From an uncultured Chitinophagaceae bacterium (GTDB lineage: Bacteria; Bacteroidota; Bacteroidia; Chitinophagales; Chitinophagaceae), in NCBI GenBank assembly GCA_934502905.1, contig CAKSVK010000058.1, positions 1 to 19,537 of the forward strand: a stretch of 19,537 nt of DNA, written 5' to 3'. Both the position numbers and the translations under genes were made by a program. The notes under the pieces were generated by a model, which did not search any database, was not told the DNA's origin, and saw nothing but the letters and a program-made list of their open reading frames with translations. The number at the start of each line of letters is the position of its first letter. Position 1 is the first letter of the stretch. Shown piece by piece: positions 1 to 7,616 of this stretch.

Positions 1-520
1 CCATAGGAAGCAATGGGACTCTGCTAGTATTAATCCTTCCAAACATATCATTTCGTATATCCTCTGTGGCTCTCGATGATAAAACAATCATTCTCATAGA
101 CGAGTTCTTTATCAAACGTTGTCTAGAAGGTTTTAGGTCACTAAATTTAAGACCATTTAACTCTGTAAGTTTTTCGAGACGCCCTAGTTTGAGTTTGTCG
201 TTTAAAAATGCTGATAAAGTCCGTATTCTTTGAGAACCGTCAACAATTTCAAGCCTGCCTGTTTCCTCAATTTCTGCAACGAAGATTAATGGTATCGGCA
301 ATCCAAGAATAATACTTTCAATGAATTTAGATTGTCGAACTGGTTCCCAAATGAACTCTCTTTGATAGTCTGGAACATATAATTCATTTTCATCCACTTC
401 CTCCTTTGTCAAATATTTTTGAACGTAATATTCGATAGTAAAGTCTTTAATGTCGTAACTAATGCTTTGTTGTTCTGACTTGATTTGTTCTTCGATTTGG
501 TTTAACTTTTCTTCAGTCAT
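1..520 (-). CDS. DUF262 domain protein (GmrS/SspE-like), partial
   Basis: The first 173 residues are visible, starting at the ATG complementary to 518-520; the gene continues past the left edge. Residues 50-59 read PDYQREFIWE and residues 93-102 VDGSQRIRTL. These match the two hallmark motifs of the N-terminal DUF262 domain (P.YQR..vW and DGQQR..TL); here the second Q of DGQQR is S. A later stretch, FGRINTSRVPLLPM (160-173), fits the conserved 'F.RIN..g..L' segment. DUF262 is the ParB/sulfiredoxin-fold NTP-hydrolysing half of GmrSD type IV restriction enzymes, SspE, BrxU and similar defence nucleases, often fused to a C-terminal HNH (DUF1524) domain, which would lie outside the window. The gene is AT-rich compared with the jet operon and the housekeeping genes, which suggests horizontal transfer. 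It is divergent from jetA. The family is secure; function and C-terminal domain are unseen. Confidence 0.85.
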   Translation of the reverse strand, partial: MTEEKLNQIEEQIKSEQQSISYDIKDFTIEYYVQKYLTKEEVDENELYVPDYQREFIWEPVRQSKFIESIILGLPIPLIFVAEIEETGRLEIVDGSQRIRTLSAFLNDKLKLGRLEKLTELNGLKFSDLKPSRQRLIKNSSMRMIVLSSRATEDIRNDMFGRINTSRVPLLPM

Positions 521-889
521 TTTGATATTATATTATAAAGGGCGGTTGAGATAATTGTTTGCAACTCAAAAATATAAGAAACCTTTGAATTGTAAAAATT
601 TTATATATTTAATTGCCAGACCCGTAATTAGCTTTTTACAAATATTATTATCCCTTTCTAAAATACAATCCCAACTCCCATTCATAAACCCTCCGGCACA
701 ATGCCCAATATAGCCCCAACCGTACAAGCGAGCGTGGCAACAGAAGCCCAATAGTAGTATTGCAGTTGGTTCACAAAAAAAAACATCATATATTTTTTGC
801 CAGGGCAAATCACCTAATATCCCCAACCGCTGCCAACTGCCTATATTGTGTTATTTTGCGTCCCCTTTAAAACATTGATCTACCCGGGC
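521..889. other. Intergenic region between DUF262 gene and jetA
   Basis: About 370 bp with no convincing gene. The only open frame here (minus strand, about 566-826) would need a TTG start, has no domain I recognise and looks like chance. An 8-bp inverted repeat, GCAGTTGG at 762-769 and CCAACTGC at 833-840, brackets about 60 bp. The word CCCCAACCG occurs twice (about 714-722 and 821-829). Composition is AT-rich near the DUF262 side. This spacer must hold the promoters of both divergent genes. Only an imperfect -7 box (TATTTTG, 852-858) is seen ahead of jetA. Confidence 0.5.
567..574 (-). promoter_or_regulatory. Putative -7 box for the DUF262 gene
   Basis: Read on the minus strand this is TATTTTTG, an exact match to the Bacteroidota -7 consensus TAnnTTTG, about 47 bp upstream of the start codon at 520. 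No clear -33 TTTG is seen at the usual distance, so it rests on the -7 box and its position only. Confidence 0.4.
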
Positions 890-2359
890 ATGACGAGCGA
901 GCACATAGCATTTTTAATTCAATCATCGCCTGCATTGCAGATGCTGCGGCTGCGTAATGCGGGCTGGGTATTGCCGTTTTTGTACACTGCGTTTAAGGAG
1001 CACCGAAAGATGGTGATAAAAGAGGAACAGCTTGTGCCGCTGCTGGCGGAAACGCTAAGCACGCATGCGGATGGCACGGAAGACCTGGAGGAAGCGCGGA
1101 TTGAATTTGGCGAGGATGAGGAGAGCCGCAGCCGCAAATACCTGCTGAACTGGGTGCAGAAGCGGATACTGCAGGATTTTCCGGATACGGACGGGAATAC
1201 CAATTACCAGTTGAGCGCTTATACGGAAAAGGTTTTTCAATGGATGCAGAACCTGCAGGCGGGGCAGCACCATGTGGGCACGGAGAGCCGTTTTAAAATG
1301 TTGTTTGCATCGCTGCGCGATATGGTGGAGAATACGGAAGATGACCGCGAAAAAAAATTGCAGATACTCAAAGATCGCCGCGCTGACATTGATAAGGAAA
1401 TTAAAGCGATTGAGCTGGGTGTGGCGCCGCAACGCTATAACAATGCGCAGGTGCAGGAGCGGCTCGACCTGTTTGTGAAGCTGTGCTATGAGTTGATCGG
1501 CGATTTCCGCGAAGTGGAAGATAATTTTAAGCAGATCCACCGCAACATTGTGGAGCAGCATACCAAAGCGGAGCAAAACAAGGGCGCTATTGTGGGCTTT
1601 GCTTTTGAATCGTACGACGCGTTGCGCAGCAGCAACCAGGGAAAAAGCTTTTATGCTTTCTGGGATTTCCTGATATCGCGCAACGGGCAGGAAGACTGGC
1701 GCCACCTTACGGAGCAATTGCTGCTGCTGCTGGAAGATCGCGGGCTGGAAAGCGATACTAATTTTTTGCAGAACATTAAATCGTTTTTACTGGAGCAGGG
1801 TAAATCGGTATACGATGCCAATGATAAGATGGCGGAAAAGCTGAGCCGCATTATTACGGAAAAAGAAATTGCGAGGCATCGCAGGCTGCGGCAGCAGATC
1901 AGCAGTATTAAGGAACTGGTGTTTGACCTGATGGAGGAAGAAACGATAGATGCGGGACTGGTAGTGGAAGAAGCGGCGGAAATAAAAATGGTGATGGACA
2001 GGAAGCTGATGCTGGAAGAAAAGAAGACGGCGGGTGTATTGAAACAACCCGTTGCCGCCGTTGAAAAAATTGCAGATGTGGAACGGTTTAACCGGCTGCT
2101 GAATGCATCGTTCATTGATAAAAAATTATTGTGGGAAAAAGTGGAGCAGGTATTGCAGCACAGGCAAACGGCTACGTTAAAGGAAATTATTGAAGCCACT
2201 TCGCTGGATAACGGTCTGGCGGAAGTGATAAGCTATTACAGCTTTTTGAAAGAGAAAGCCAAAAGGGTACAGGTGATCAGGTCGGCAGTGGAGCTGATAC
2301 CATTGAACAAAGAAGCGACCAGGTTTGTGGAAGTGCCTTATTTATTATTCAGTAAATAA
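890..2359 (+). CDS. jetA: JetA, DUF3375 kleisin-like subunit of Wadjet
   Basis: The 489-residue product matches DUF3375 (JetA/MksF type): an N-terminal segment beginning with a run like SSPALQMLRLRNAGW, helical charged stretches (for example REKKLQILKDRRADIDKEI), and a C-terminal part with a conserved Leu/Glu-rich helical character. In Wadjet, JetA is the MukF-like kleisin that bridges the heads of the JetC ATPase and binds JetB. The open frame extends upstream to a GTG at 848, but ATG 890 is preferred because the family N-terminus begins near there. It is the first gene of a tight operon, with 8 bp to jetB. Length is normal and the frame is intact, with no sign of decay. Identification is firm from family pattern plus the adjacent DUF4194 and MukB-like genes. 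Confidence 0.9.
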   Translation: MTSEHIAFLIQSSPALQMLRLRNAGWVLPFLYTAFKEHRKMVIKEEQLVPLLAETLSTHADGTEDLEEARIEFGEDEESRSRKYLLNWVQKRILQDFPDTDGNTNYQLSAYTEKVFQWMQNLQAGQHHVGTESRFKMLFASLRDMVENTEDDREKKLQILKDRRADIDKEIKAIELGVAPQRYNNAQVQERLDLFVKLCYELIGDFREVEDNFKQIHRNIVEQHTKAEQNKGAIVGFAFESYDALRSSNQGKSFYAFWDFLISRNGQEDWRHLTEQLLLLLEDRGLESDTNFLQNIKSFLLEQGKSVYDANDKMAEKLSRIITEKEIARHRRLRQQISSIKELVFDLMEEETIDAGLVVEEAAEIKMVMDRKLMLEEKKTAGVLKQPVAAVEKIADVERFNRLLNASFIDKKLLWEKVEQVLQHRQTATLKEIIEATSLDNGLAEVISYYSFLKEKAKRVQVIRSAVELIPLNKEATRFVEVPYLLFSK

Positions 2360-2367
2360 CATTGTAA

Positions 2368-2958
2368 ATGCCTGAAAAAATACATTCGTTCACGCCCGTG
2401 TTCATCAAGCTGCTGAAAGGCCCGGTGGAATATTTAGAAAAAAACACCTGGGAAAAGCTGATGCAGTATAAAGCAGAGCTGACTGTTTTTTTGCAGCAGT
2501 TGGGCTTAACGCTGGTACTGGATGAGCAGGATGGGTACGCGTATATAAAACACAGCGTGCAGGAAGAAGATGTGGCCGGCGTAAGCTGGGTGCAACGCCG
2601 TAGCCTTACGTACGATGAAAGCGTGATGCTGGTTTTGCTTCGCGATATGATGGCGGAGTTTGAAGTGGGTGAAGCCACGCACCGCGAACTGATAAAAAAA
2701 CGCAGGGAGATAAAAGAATATGCTGAATTGTTTTTTAAGGAAAACGCCAGCCGGGTGAAAATGCTAAAGGATATAGACAGGCTGATTGACCGTGCGGAAG
2801 AAAACGGTTTTTTAGAAAGGTCGGAAAATCATGATGTGGCGGATGAGCAAAAATTCCGCATCAAAAAAATCATTAAAGCCCGGGTAGACAGCGAAACATT
2901 AGAGGATTTTAAACAGCAACTTACAGCACATGCAGCTAAGCGTATTCAGCACAGATAA
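2368..2958 (+). CDS. jetB: JetB, DUF4194 KITE-like subunit of Wadjet
   Basis: A 196-residue protein of the DUF4194 family (JetB/MksE type), a MukE-like winged-helix KITE protein that sits on the kleisin and regulates the SMC complex. The middle carries the typical 'RRSLTYDESVMLVLLRDMM' winged-helix stretch and a C-terminal RFRIKKIIKARV-like helix (here FRIKKIIKARVDSETL, about 170-185). It begins 8 bp after the jetA stop and its last 29 bp overlap the start of jetC in another frame, so the three are almost certainly cotranscribed and translationally coupled. Full length for the family. Confidence 0.9.
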   Translation: MPEKIHSFTPVFIKLLKGPVEYLEKNTWEKLMQYKAELTVFLQQLGLTLVLDEQDGYAYIKHSVQEEDVAGVSWVQRRSLTYDESVMLVLLRDMMAEFEVGEATHRELIKKRREIKEYAELFFKENASRVKMLKDIDRLIDRAEENGFLERSENHDVADEQKFRIKKIIKARVDSETLEDFKQQLTAHAAKRIQHR

Positions 2959-5900
2959 TGAAAAAAGCGGTTTCCGGTTGCAATACATGGAAGTGTATAA
3001 CTGGGGCACTTTTGATGAACAGATACATGCTATTCATCCCAATGGGGAAACCAGCCTGTTGACGGGCGCTAACGGTAGCGGTAAAACGACGTTTGTTGAC
3101 GCGCTGCTCACGCTGATAGTGCCGGAAAAAAGATACCGTTTTTATAACCAGAGCAGCGGCAGTGAAAAAAAGGGCGACCGTACGGAAGAGACTTATGTGA
3201 TGGGCGGTTACGGCACGATCAACAGTGAGAGCGGCGTAACCAAAACACTGTACCTGCGCGAAAACAAGGAAGAAGCGTATAGCATACTGCTGGCGAATTT
3301 TACCAATGAAGCCATGCAAGAAGTCACGCTTTTCCAGGTAAGGTACTTTGCCAACGGCGATATGAAAAAGCTGTTTGGCATTGCGCATAAAAGCCTGCAT
3401 ATAGAAGCGGATTTCAAACCTTTTGACCTGGGCAATGCCTGGAAAAAAAGGATAGACCAGCAATACAACAAAGGCAGCCGCAAGCAGGTGGAATGGTTTG
3501 ATGCGGCAAGCAAGTATGCCAACCGCATAGTAGACGTGCTGGGCATGCAAAGCATACAGGCGCTCACGTTGTTTAACCAAACTGTGGGCATTAAAGTGCT
3601 GGGCAACTTAGATGATTTCATCCGCACGCACATGCTTGAGCCGAGGGATATGGAATCGCTGTTCCAGGAACTGAAAAAGCACCTGGCTACTTTATTAGAT
3701 GCTCAACGCAATATTGAAAAAGCGGAAGAGCAGATCCGACTGCTGCAACCGGTGCAGGAACATTTTGAGGGATTTAAAGCCCTGCAGGTAAAACAGCAGG
3801 CTGTGCAACAATCTATACAAACGGCGGCTATATGGAAAAGCTATACGCAGGATGCTTTGCTGCAACAGGCTTTGGAAGAAGATGCGGTTCAGTTGAAAAG
3901 GCTGGAACAACAATCAACAGAATGTAAGCAACAGATAGAAGCGCTGCATGAAGAAGAACGGGTAACGCGTAACCAGATTGACCAGAACAAAGCCGGGCAA
4001 CGGTTGAAACAATTAGAGCAGGAACTGAAAGAGCAGCAGGCAAAGAAAAAAGAGACGGAAAGCAACCTGGCATTGTTTACCGACTGGTGCACTACGCTGC
4101 ATTTTGAAGATAAAACCGCATCGGATGAAGAAAGCTATAAGCGTATTCAGATAGAAGTTAGCCGTGCGGGCTTACGGCTGGAAAGGGAAAACCGCCTGAA
4201 TGAAGACGATGATTTTGACGCGAAGAATTTACAGCGAAGCGCTGCTGCAGAAAAAGAGCAAACAGAAGCGGAACTGAATATACTATTGCAAAGCAAGAGC
4301 AATATTCCCGCGCATTTGGTGCAGGTGCGGCGTGAACTGTGCAGCGCGCTTAAAATAGACGTGGCTGAACTACCTTTCGCCGGTGAACTGGTGCAGGTAA
4401 AAACAGAAGAACTGCACTGGCAGCCTGCGTTGGAAAAATTGCTACATGGTTTTTCGCTTCGGTTACTCGTGCCGGATAAGCATTATAAAAAAGTTACGCG
4501 CTATATTAACCAGACCAATTTGCGGGCAAGGCTGGTATATTATCATGTAAAGGATACGATACCAACGCTGGCTGAAGACCAGACGGTGTATTATAAGCTG
4601 GATTTTCACCCGGATCATAAGTTATCGGACTGGGTGCAGCAGCAGATCGTGCAGCAGTTCTCGTATGTATGCCTGGAAGATGAGAAAACCATTGAGCGCT
4701 ATGATAAAGCCATCACCATTAACGGGCTGGTGAAAAACAGGGATCGTCATGAAAAGGATGACCGCCCAGGCGTGAATGATGCAGGGCGCTATGTAATGGG
4801 CTGGAACAATGAACGGAAAAAAGAAGCGCTGATCAGTCGCCGTAATAAGCTGACGGATGACCTGGCGAACGCTGCGGAGATCATAGAACGATGCCGCAAC
4901 CGTGCGGCAAGATTGCAAAAACAGTTTTACGCCTTGAGCCGCCTGCAGGAGCATGAAGGATTTGCCGCGCTGGATGTAGCAGGGCTGCAACGCATTATTC
5001 ACAAAACAGAAGAACAGATAAAAGAGCTGAGCAAAAGCAATAACCAGTTAAAGGCGTTGACTTCGCAGCTTGAGCAGATATTGGCGCAACGCACAACAGC
5101 GGAGCGTACATGGGAGACTGCTACCGGTGAAAAAACAACATTGCAAAACCGGGTGAACGCGATGCAGCAGCAGAAGGAATCGCTACAGCCATTGCTGCAG
5201 CATATTACTACAGAAAATAAAGATGAGCTGTTGCAGTTTCAGCAGCAGCACGCGGTGGCGCTTGGCGCGGTAAGCCTGGATACGATTGATGAAACCTACC
5301 GCGTGTTTAAAGATAAGCTGGATACGGAAGCGCAGCAGGTGCAGCAACAACTGTATAAAGAGGAAACGCATTTGAACCGTAGCATCAGCCAGATCAAAAA
5401 CCCGTCGCCTGCCATACTGCAACGTTTCCCCGATTGGTATAGTGATGTGCAGTTCCTGCCGGAAGAAGCGGCTTATGCGGAAGAATTTAAAGAATGGTTG
5501 GATAAGCTCACTACGGAAAACCTGCCTAAGTATCGCCGTGATTTTGAGAATTTCATCAACGATACCATCACGTATAAAATAGGCGGGCTGAATGAAGAGA
5601 TGGAAAAATGGGAGCGGGAGATCAACAACAGCGTTAACAAGCTGAATTATTCGTTGAGCGCTATTAATTTTAATCGTCTGCCGGATACTTATATACAGTT
5701 GGGCAAACGTTCAGTACCTGATGCTACCATCAAAGCATTTAGAAATGCATTATTAGATGCATTGCCGCAGGCGGCAAACTGGCAGCAAAGTAAGTTTGAG
5801 GAGAAGGCATTGCATTTTCGCCAGAAGGTGCAGCCGTTGATTGACAGCCTGGATGAGAGTGAAACCTACCGTGCCCGGGTAATGGATGTGCGTAACTGGT

Positions 5901-6313
5901 TTGAGTTTTGGGCGGATGAAAAATACCGCAATACGGATGAATTGAAAAAGACGTACCGCCAGATGGGACAATTATCGGGCGGTGAAAAAGCGCAGTTGAC
6001 CTATACTATTTTGTGCAGCGCTATTGCTTACCAATTTGGTATAACGCGTGAAGGAAAGAACAGTCGCAGCCTGCGGTTTATTGCGGTGGATGAAAGCTTC
6101 AGCAACCAGGATGAGGATAAAGCGACGTACCTGATGGAATTGTGTAAGCAATTGCACCTGCAGTTACTGGTGGTAACGCCGAGTGATAAAATACAGATCG
6201 TGCAGGATTATATTGCACACGTGCACCTGGTGCAAAGGGTGAATAACAGGAATAGCGTGATGTATAATATGACGATTAAGGAATTGCAAAAGAAAATGAA
6301 GAAGGGATCTTAG
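2930..6313 (+). CDS. jetC: JetC, MukB/SMC-like ATPase of Wadjet
   Basis: 1127 residues, the SMC-type motor of the JetABC loop-extruding complex. Visible motifs in order: an N-terminal 'EVYNWGTFD' strand (21-29), Walker A GANGSGKTT (46-54), long coiled coils (roughly 260-420 and 640-800), a hinge-like centre ('LLHGFSLRLLVPDKHY', about residue 505), ABC signature LSGGE (1015-1019) and Walker B with catalytic Asp-Glu (D1054, E1055; IAVDESFSNQD). All residues needed for ATP binding and hydrolysis are present, so the enzyme looks functional. Start ATG 2930 lies inside jetB. In complete type I Wadjet, JetC is followed by JetD, the Toprim nuclease that cuts small circular DNA; here no such gene follows. 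Alternative name by homology: MksB/EptC. Confidence 0.93.
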   Translation: MQLSVFSTDNEKSGFRLQYMEVYNWGTFDEQIHAIHPNGETSLLTGANGSGKTTFVDALLTLIVPEKRYRFYNQSSGSEKKGDRTEETYVMGGYGTINSESGVTKTLYLRENKEEAYSILLANFTNEAMQEVTLFQVRYFANGDMKKLFGIAHKSLHIEADFKPFDLGNAWKKRIDQQYNKGSRKQVEWFDAASKYANRIVDVLGMQSIQALTLFNQTVGIKVLGNLDDFIRTHMLEPRDMESLFQELKKHLATLLDAQRNIEKAEEQIRLLQPVQEHFEGFKALQVKQQAVQQSIQTAAIWKSYTQDALLQQALEEDAVQLKRLEQQSTECKQQIEALHEEERVTRNQIDQNKAGQRLKQLEQELKEQQAKKKETESNLALFTDWCTTLHFEDKTASDEESYKRIQIEVSRAGLRLERENRLNEDDDFDAKNLQRSAAAEKEQTEAELNILLQSKSNIPAHLVQVRRELCSALKIDVAELPFAGELVQVKTEELHWQPALEKLLHGFSLRLLVPDKHYKKVTRYINQTNLRARLVYYHVKDTIPTLAEDQTVYYKLDFHPDHKLSDWVQQQIVQQFSYVCLEDEKTIERYDKAITINGLVKNRDRHEKDDRPGVNDAGRYVMGWNNERKKEALISRRNKLTDDLANAAEIIERCRNRAARLQKQFYALSRLQEHEGFAALDVAGLQRIIHKTEEQIKELSKSNNQLKALTSQLEQILAQRTTAERTWETATGEKTTLQNRVNAMQQQKESLQPLLQHITTENKDELLQFQQQHAVALGAVSLDTIDETYRVFKDKLDTEAQQVQQQLYKEETHLNRSISQIKNPSPAILQRFPDWYSDVQFLPEEAAYAEEFKEWLDKLTTENLPKYRRDFENFINDTITYKIGGLNEEMEKWEREINNSVNKLNYSLSAINFNRLPDTYIQLGKRSVPDATIKAFRNALLDALPQAANWQQSKFEEKALHFRQKVQPLIDSLDESETYRARVMDVRNWFEFWADEKYRNTDELKKTYRQMGQLSGGEKAQLTYTILCSAIAYQFGITREGKNSRSLRFIAVDESFSNQDEDKATYLMELCKQLHLQLLVVTPSDKIQIVQDYIAHVHLVQRVNNRNSVMYNMTIKELQKKMKKGS

Positions 6314-6446
6314 GTTGTTGCGTTCTGCTCAATAAGATCGCTTTGCATGCTTGTCTGAGCTGACTAAAAGGGACGTTGAACGTTTTTGCGAGTACCCATT
6401 AATGGATCCTCAATCATTGACCCTTGACATGCAAGATCTATATCTA

Positions 6447-6470
6447 ACGGCGTGTGGAGACACGCGCCGT
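6447..6470 (+). repeat. REP-like hairpin A
   Basis: ACGGCG/CGCCGT outer arms (6447-6452 with 6465-6470) and an inner TGT/ACA pair around a GGAG tetraloop, with a two-base CG bulge on the 3' side. The core GCGTGTGGAGACACGC resembles the reverse complement of hairpin B, so the two form an inverted pair. Confidence 0.6.
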
Positions 6471-6486
6471 GGCAGAGCCTCGCCCA

Positions 6487-6506
6487 ATTGCGTGTCCCCA
6501 CGCAAT
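6487..6506 (-). repeat. REP-like hairpin B
   Basis: Perfect 8-bp stem ATTGCGTG/CACGCAAT around a 4-base loop TCCC. On the minus strand the core is GCGTGGGGACACGC, which parallels hairpin A 16 bp away. A pair of similar short hairpins in opposite orientation is the layout of REP doublets mobilised by RAYT-type transposases; no RAYT gene is in the window. Confidence 0.6.
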
Positions 6507-6514
6507 CCGGTGCT

Positions 6515-6568
6515 GTTCGAAGCTTCCAACTTCGTAACCCATATGTTCTTCAAAGCTTTCCAACTTTG
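6515..6568. repeat. Two degenerate tandem hairpins
   Basis: First unit 6515-6538: stem GTT-CGAAG / CTTCG-(T)-AAC with loop CTTCCAA. Second unit 6551-6568: stem CAAAG/CTTTG with loop CTTTCCAA. The two share the pattern AAGCTT(T)CCAACTT and look like diverged copies of one short repeat. Confidence 0.5.
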
Positions 6569-6602
6569 TGATACTAATGATGACCAAAAAGAAAACCAGA
6601 CG

Positions 6603-6623
6603 CCTGCCCGACCAACAGGTAGG
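6603..6623. repeat. Short hairpin in jetC-hydrolase spacer
   Basis: CCTGCC (6603-6608) pairs with GGTAGG (6618-6623) with one G-T wobble and a 9-base loop. One of the series of inverted repeats in this spacer; weak on its own. Confidence 0.35.
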
Positions 6624-6683
6624 TGTTCCATTGCCAATACAGGCAGGATGATCTCTTATAAATCAACGCCCGGAAAGTTGGCG

Positions 6684-6728
6684 TGAAGACATACAACAGG
6701 GCGATACGTTGCCCTGCAGGTGTCTTCA
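6684..6728. repeat. Nested inverted repeat (long hairpin)
   Basis: Outer arms TGAAGACA (6684-6691) and TGTCTTCA (6721-6728) pair perfectly over 8 bp. Inside them CAGGGC (6697-6702) pairs with GCCCTG (6711-6716) over 6 bp, leaving an 8-base loop. This is the strongest foldable structure in the spacer. There is no T-run beside it, so it is not a standard terminator. Confidence 0.55.
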
Positions 6729-6734
6729 TGTACA

Positions 6735-6753
6735 GTTCAAATGCAGATTGAAC
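6735..6753. repeat. Short perfect inverted repeat
   Basis: GTTCAA (6735-6740) and TTGAAC (6748-6753) pair perfectly around a 7-base loop, directly after the nested hairpin. Confidence 0.35.
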
Positions 6754-6801
6754 AGATATAAGCGGCGCAAGGGCACTGGTTTATGTCGGTATGGCCCGAT
6801 C

Positions 6802-7611
6802 TTATGCATCCGCTTCTATCAGGGCGGCTATTTTCTCTGCATTATTACCCTGTAGCAGCTTATGTCCTGTAGGTAATACGTGAAGTGAAATATTCTTTCC
6901 AACCCGGGCGGCAAACCGGCGTCCGGTTTTTGTTCTTATTATTTTGTCAAATTGTCCGTAGATTAAAATTACCCGCGTACCCTCCTGTTTCAATAAGCGG
7001 GAGACCAGGGGGATGGCGGGCTTGAATTTGCGCATTGTTGTCCAGATACGGTACAGGTCAAGGCGTGATTTTTCCTGCAATAGGAATTTCCTTGTAAAGT
7101 TAAATACACCTTTATTGATGAGTCCCAGCTTTTGGAGTACACCTGTCACTGCAAAAAAGAATCCCGGCTTTTTCATAAAATGGTGAAATAACCGGTTGCC
7201 GGTCCGGCTTTGCGTAGCCAACCAATACCATCCGTTTACTTTTAGTCCGTCGGGCGCTATCAGGATCAATTTGTTGATACGGGAATACAGGTGCTCATAA
7301 AGCTGGAGCGCAACGCGGCCTCCCATACTGTAGCCTGCCAGGGAATACCGTTGTTGAATGCCTGGTATAAGATCTATAATGGCGATCAGATCCCTTATTT
7401 CAAATTCCAGTCCGCCTTTCCAGTCTGTTTCTCCATGCCAGGGAAGGTTAATTGCTATTGTAGTGTAGCAATGCTGCAGTTGTGCGGCAAGTGATTCAAA
7501 GCTCAGTGCATTTTCGCCATAGCCATGAAAGAAAATCAACTGTTCCGGCCCTCCCTGCCAGCAATAATATTGGATAGAAGAACCCTGGTATGTAAGGGAA
7601 GCCGATAGCAT
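6802..7611 (-). CDS. Alpha/beta hydrolase fold protein
   Basis: A 269-residue alpha/beta hydrolase with a complete triad pattern: oxyanion-hole motif HGYG (29-32), nucleophile elbow GYSMG with Ser95, acid residue likely Asp222 (YGQFD), and His250 in PTGHK. The central part (about 125-200) is the variable lid, basic and rich in aromatic residues. No signal peptide is seen, so it is probably cytoplasmic. The substrate cannot be told; the motifs fit esterases, MenH-like enzymes and C-C hydrolases equally. The gene converges on the jet operon and stands alone. The start at 7611 is the first in-frame ATG; an exact -7 box lies only 5 bp upstream of it, so either the message is nearly leaderless or the box is fortuitous. 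Confidence 0.88.
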   Translation of the reverse strand: MLSASLTYQGSSIQYYCWQGGPEQLIFFHGYGENALSFESLAAQLQHCYTTIAINLPWHGETDWKGGLEFEIRDLIAIIDLIPGIQQRYSLAGYSMGGRVALQLYEHLYSRINKLILIAPDGLKVNGWYWLATQSRTGNRLFHHFMKKPGFFFAVTGVLQKLGLINKGVFNFTRKFLLQEKSRLDLYRIWTTMRKFKPAIPLVSRLLKQEGTRVILIYGQFDKIIRTKTGRRFAARVGKNISLHVLPTGHKLLQGNNAEKIAALIEADA

Positions 7612-7616
7612 ATAGT

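Larger units (their letters stand above)
6314..6801. other. Hairpin-rich spacer where jetD would be expected
   Basis: 488 bp between the jetC stop and the 3' end of the convergent hydrolase. No open frame resembling DUF3322/DUF2220 (JetD) is present. The longest frame (plus strand, 6351-6686, 111 codons) runs straight through several hairpins and has no recognisable domain. At least seven inverted repeats lie between 6447 and 6753 and are listed separately. No typical T-tailed terminator for jetC or for the hydrolase is visible. The region resembles a cluster of REP-like intergenic repeats. Confidence 0.7.

Noticed and set aside
566..826. 86-codon minus-strand open frame beside jetA
   Set aside because: It needs a TTG start, overlaps the promoter of the DUF262 gene and has no recognisable family; likely chance.
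1055..1717. 220-codon open frame on the minus strand
   Set aside because: It is the antisense shadow of jetA; the plus-strand frame has a clear DUF3375 product and operon context.
6351..6686. 111-codon plus-strand open frame after jetC
   Set aside because: It crosses several hairpins, shows no domain and has repeat-like content. I do not call it a gene, though its first part is discussed as a possible jetD relic.
6684..6728. Intrinsic terminator for jetC
   Set aside because: The stem is good but there is no T-run after it on either strand.
6440..6760. CRISPR array or integron attC sites
   Set aside because: The hairpins differ in sequence and spacing, there are no regular direct repeats with spacers, and no cas genes or IntI are nearby.
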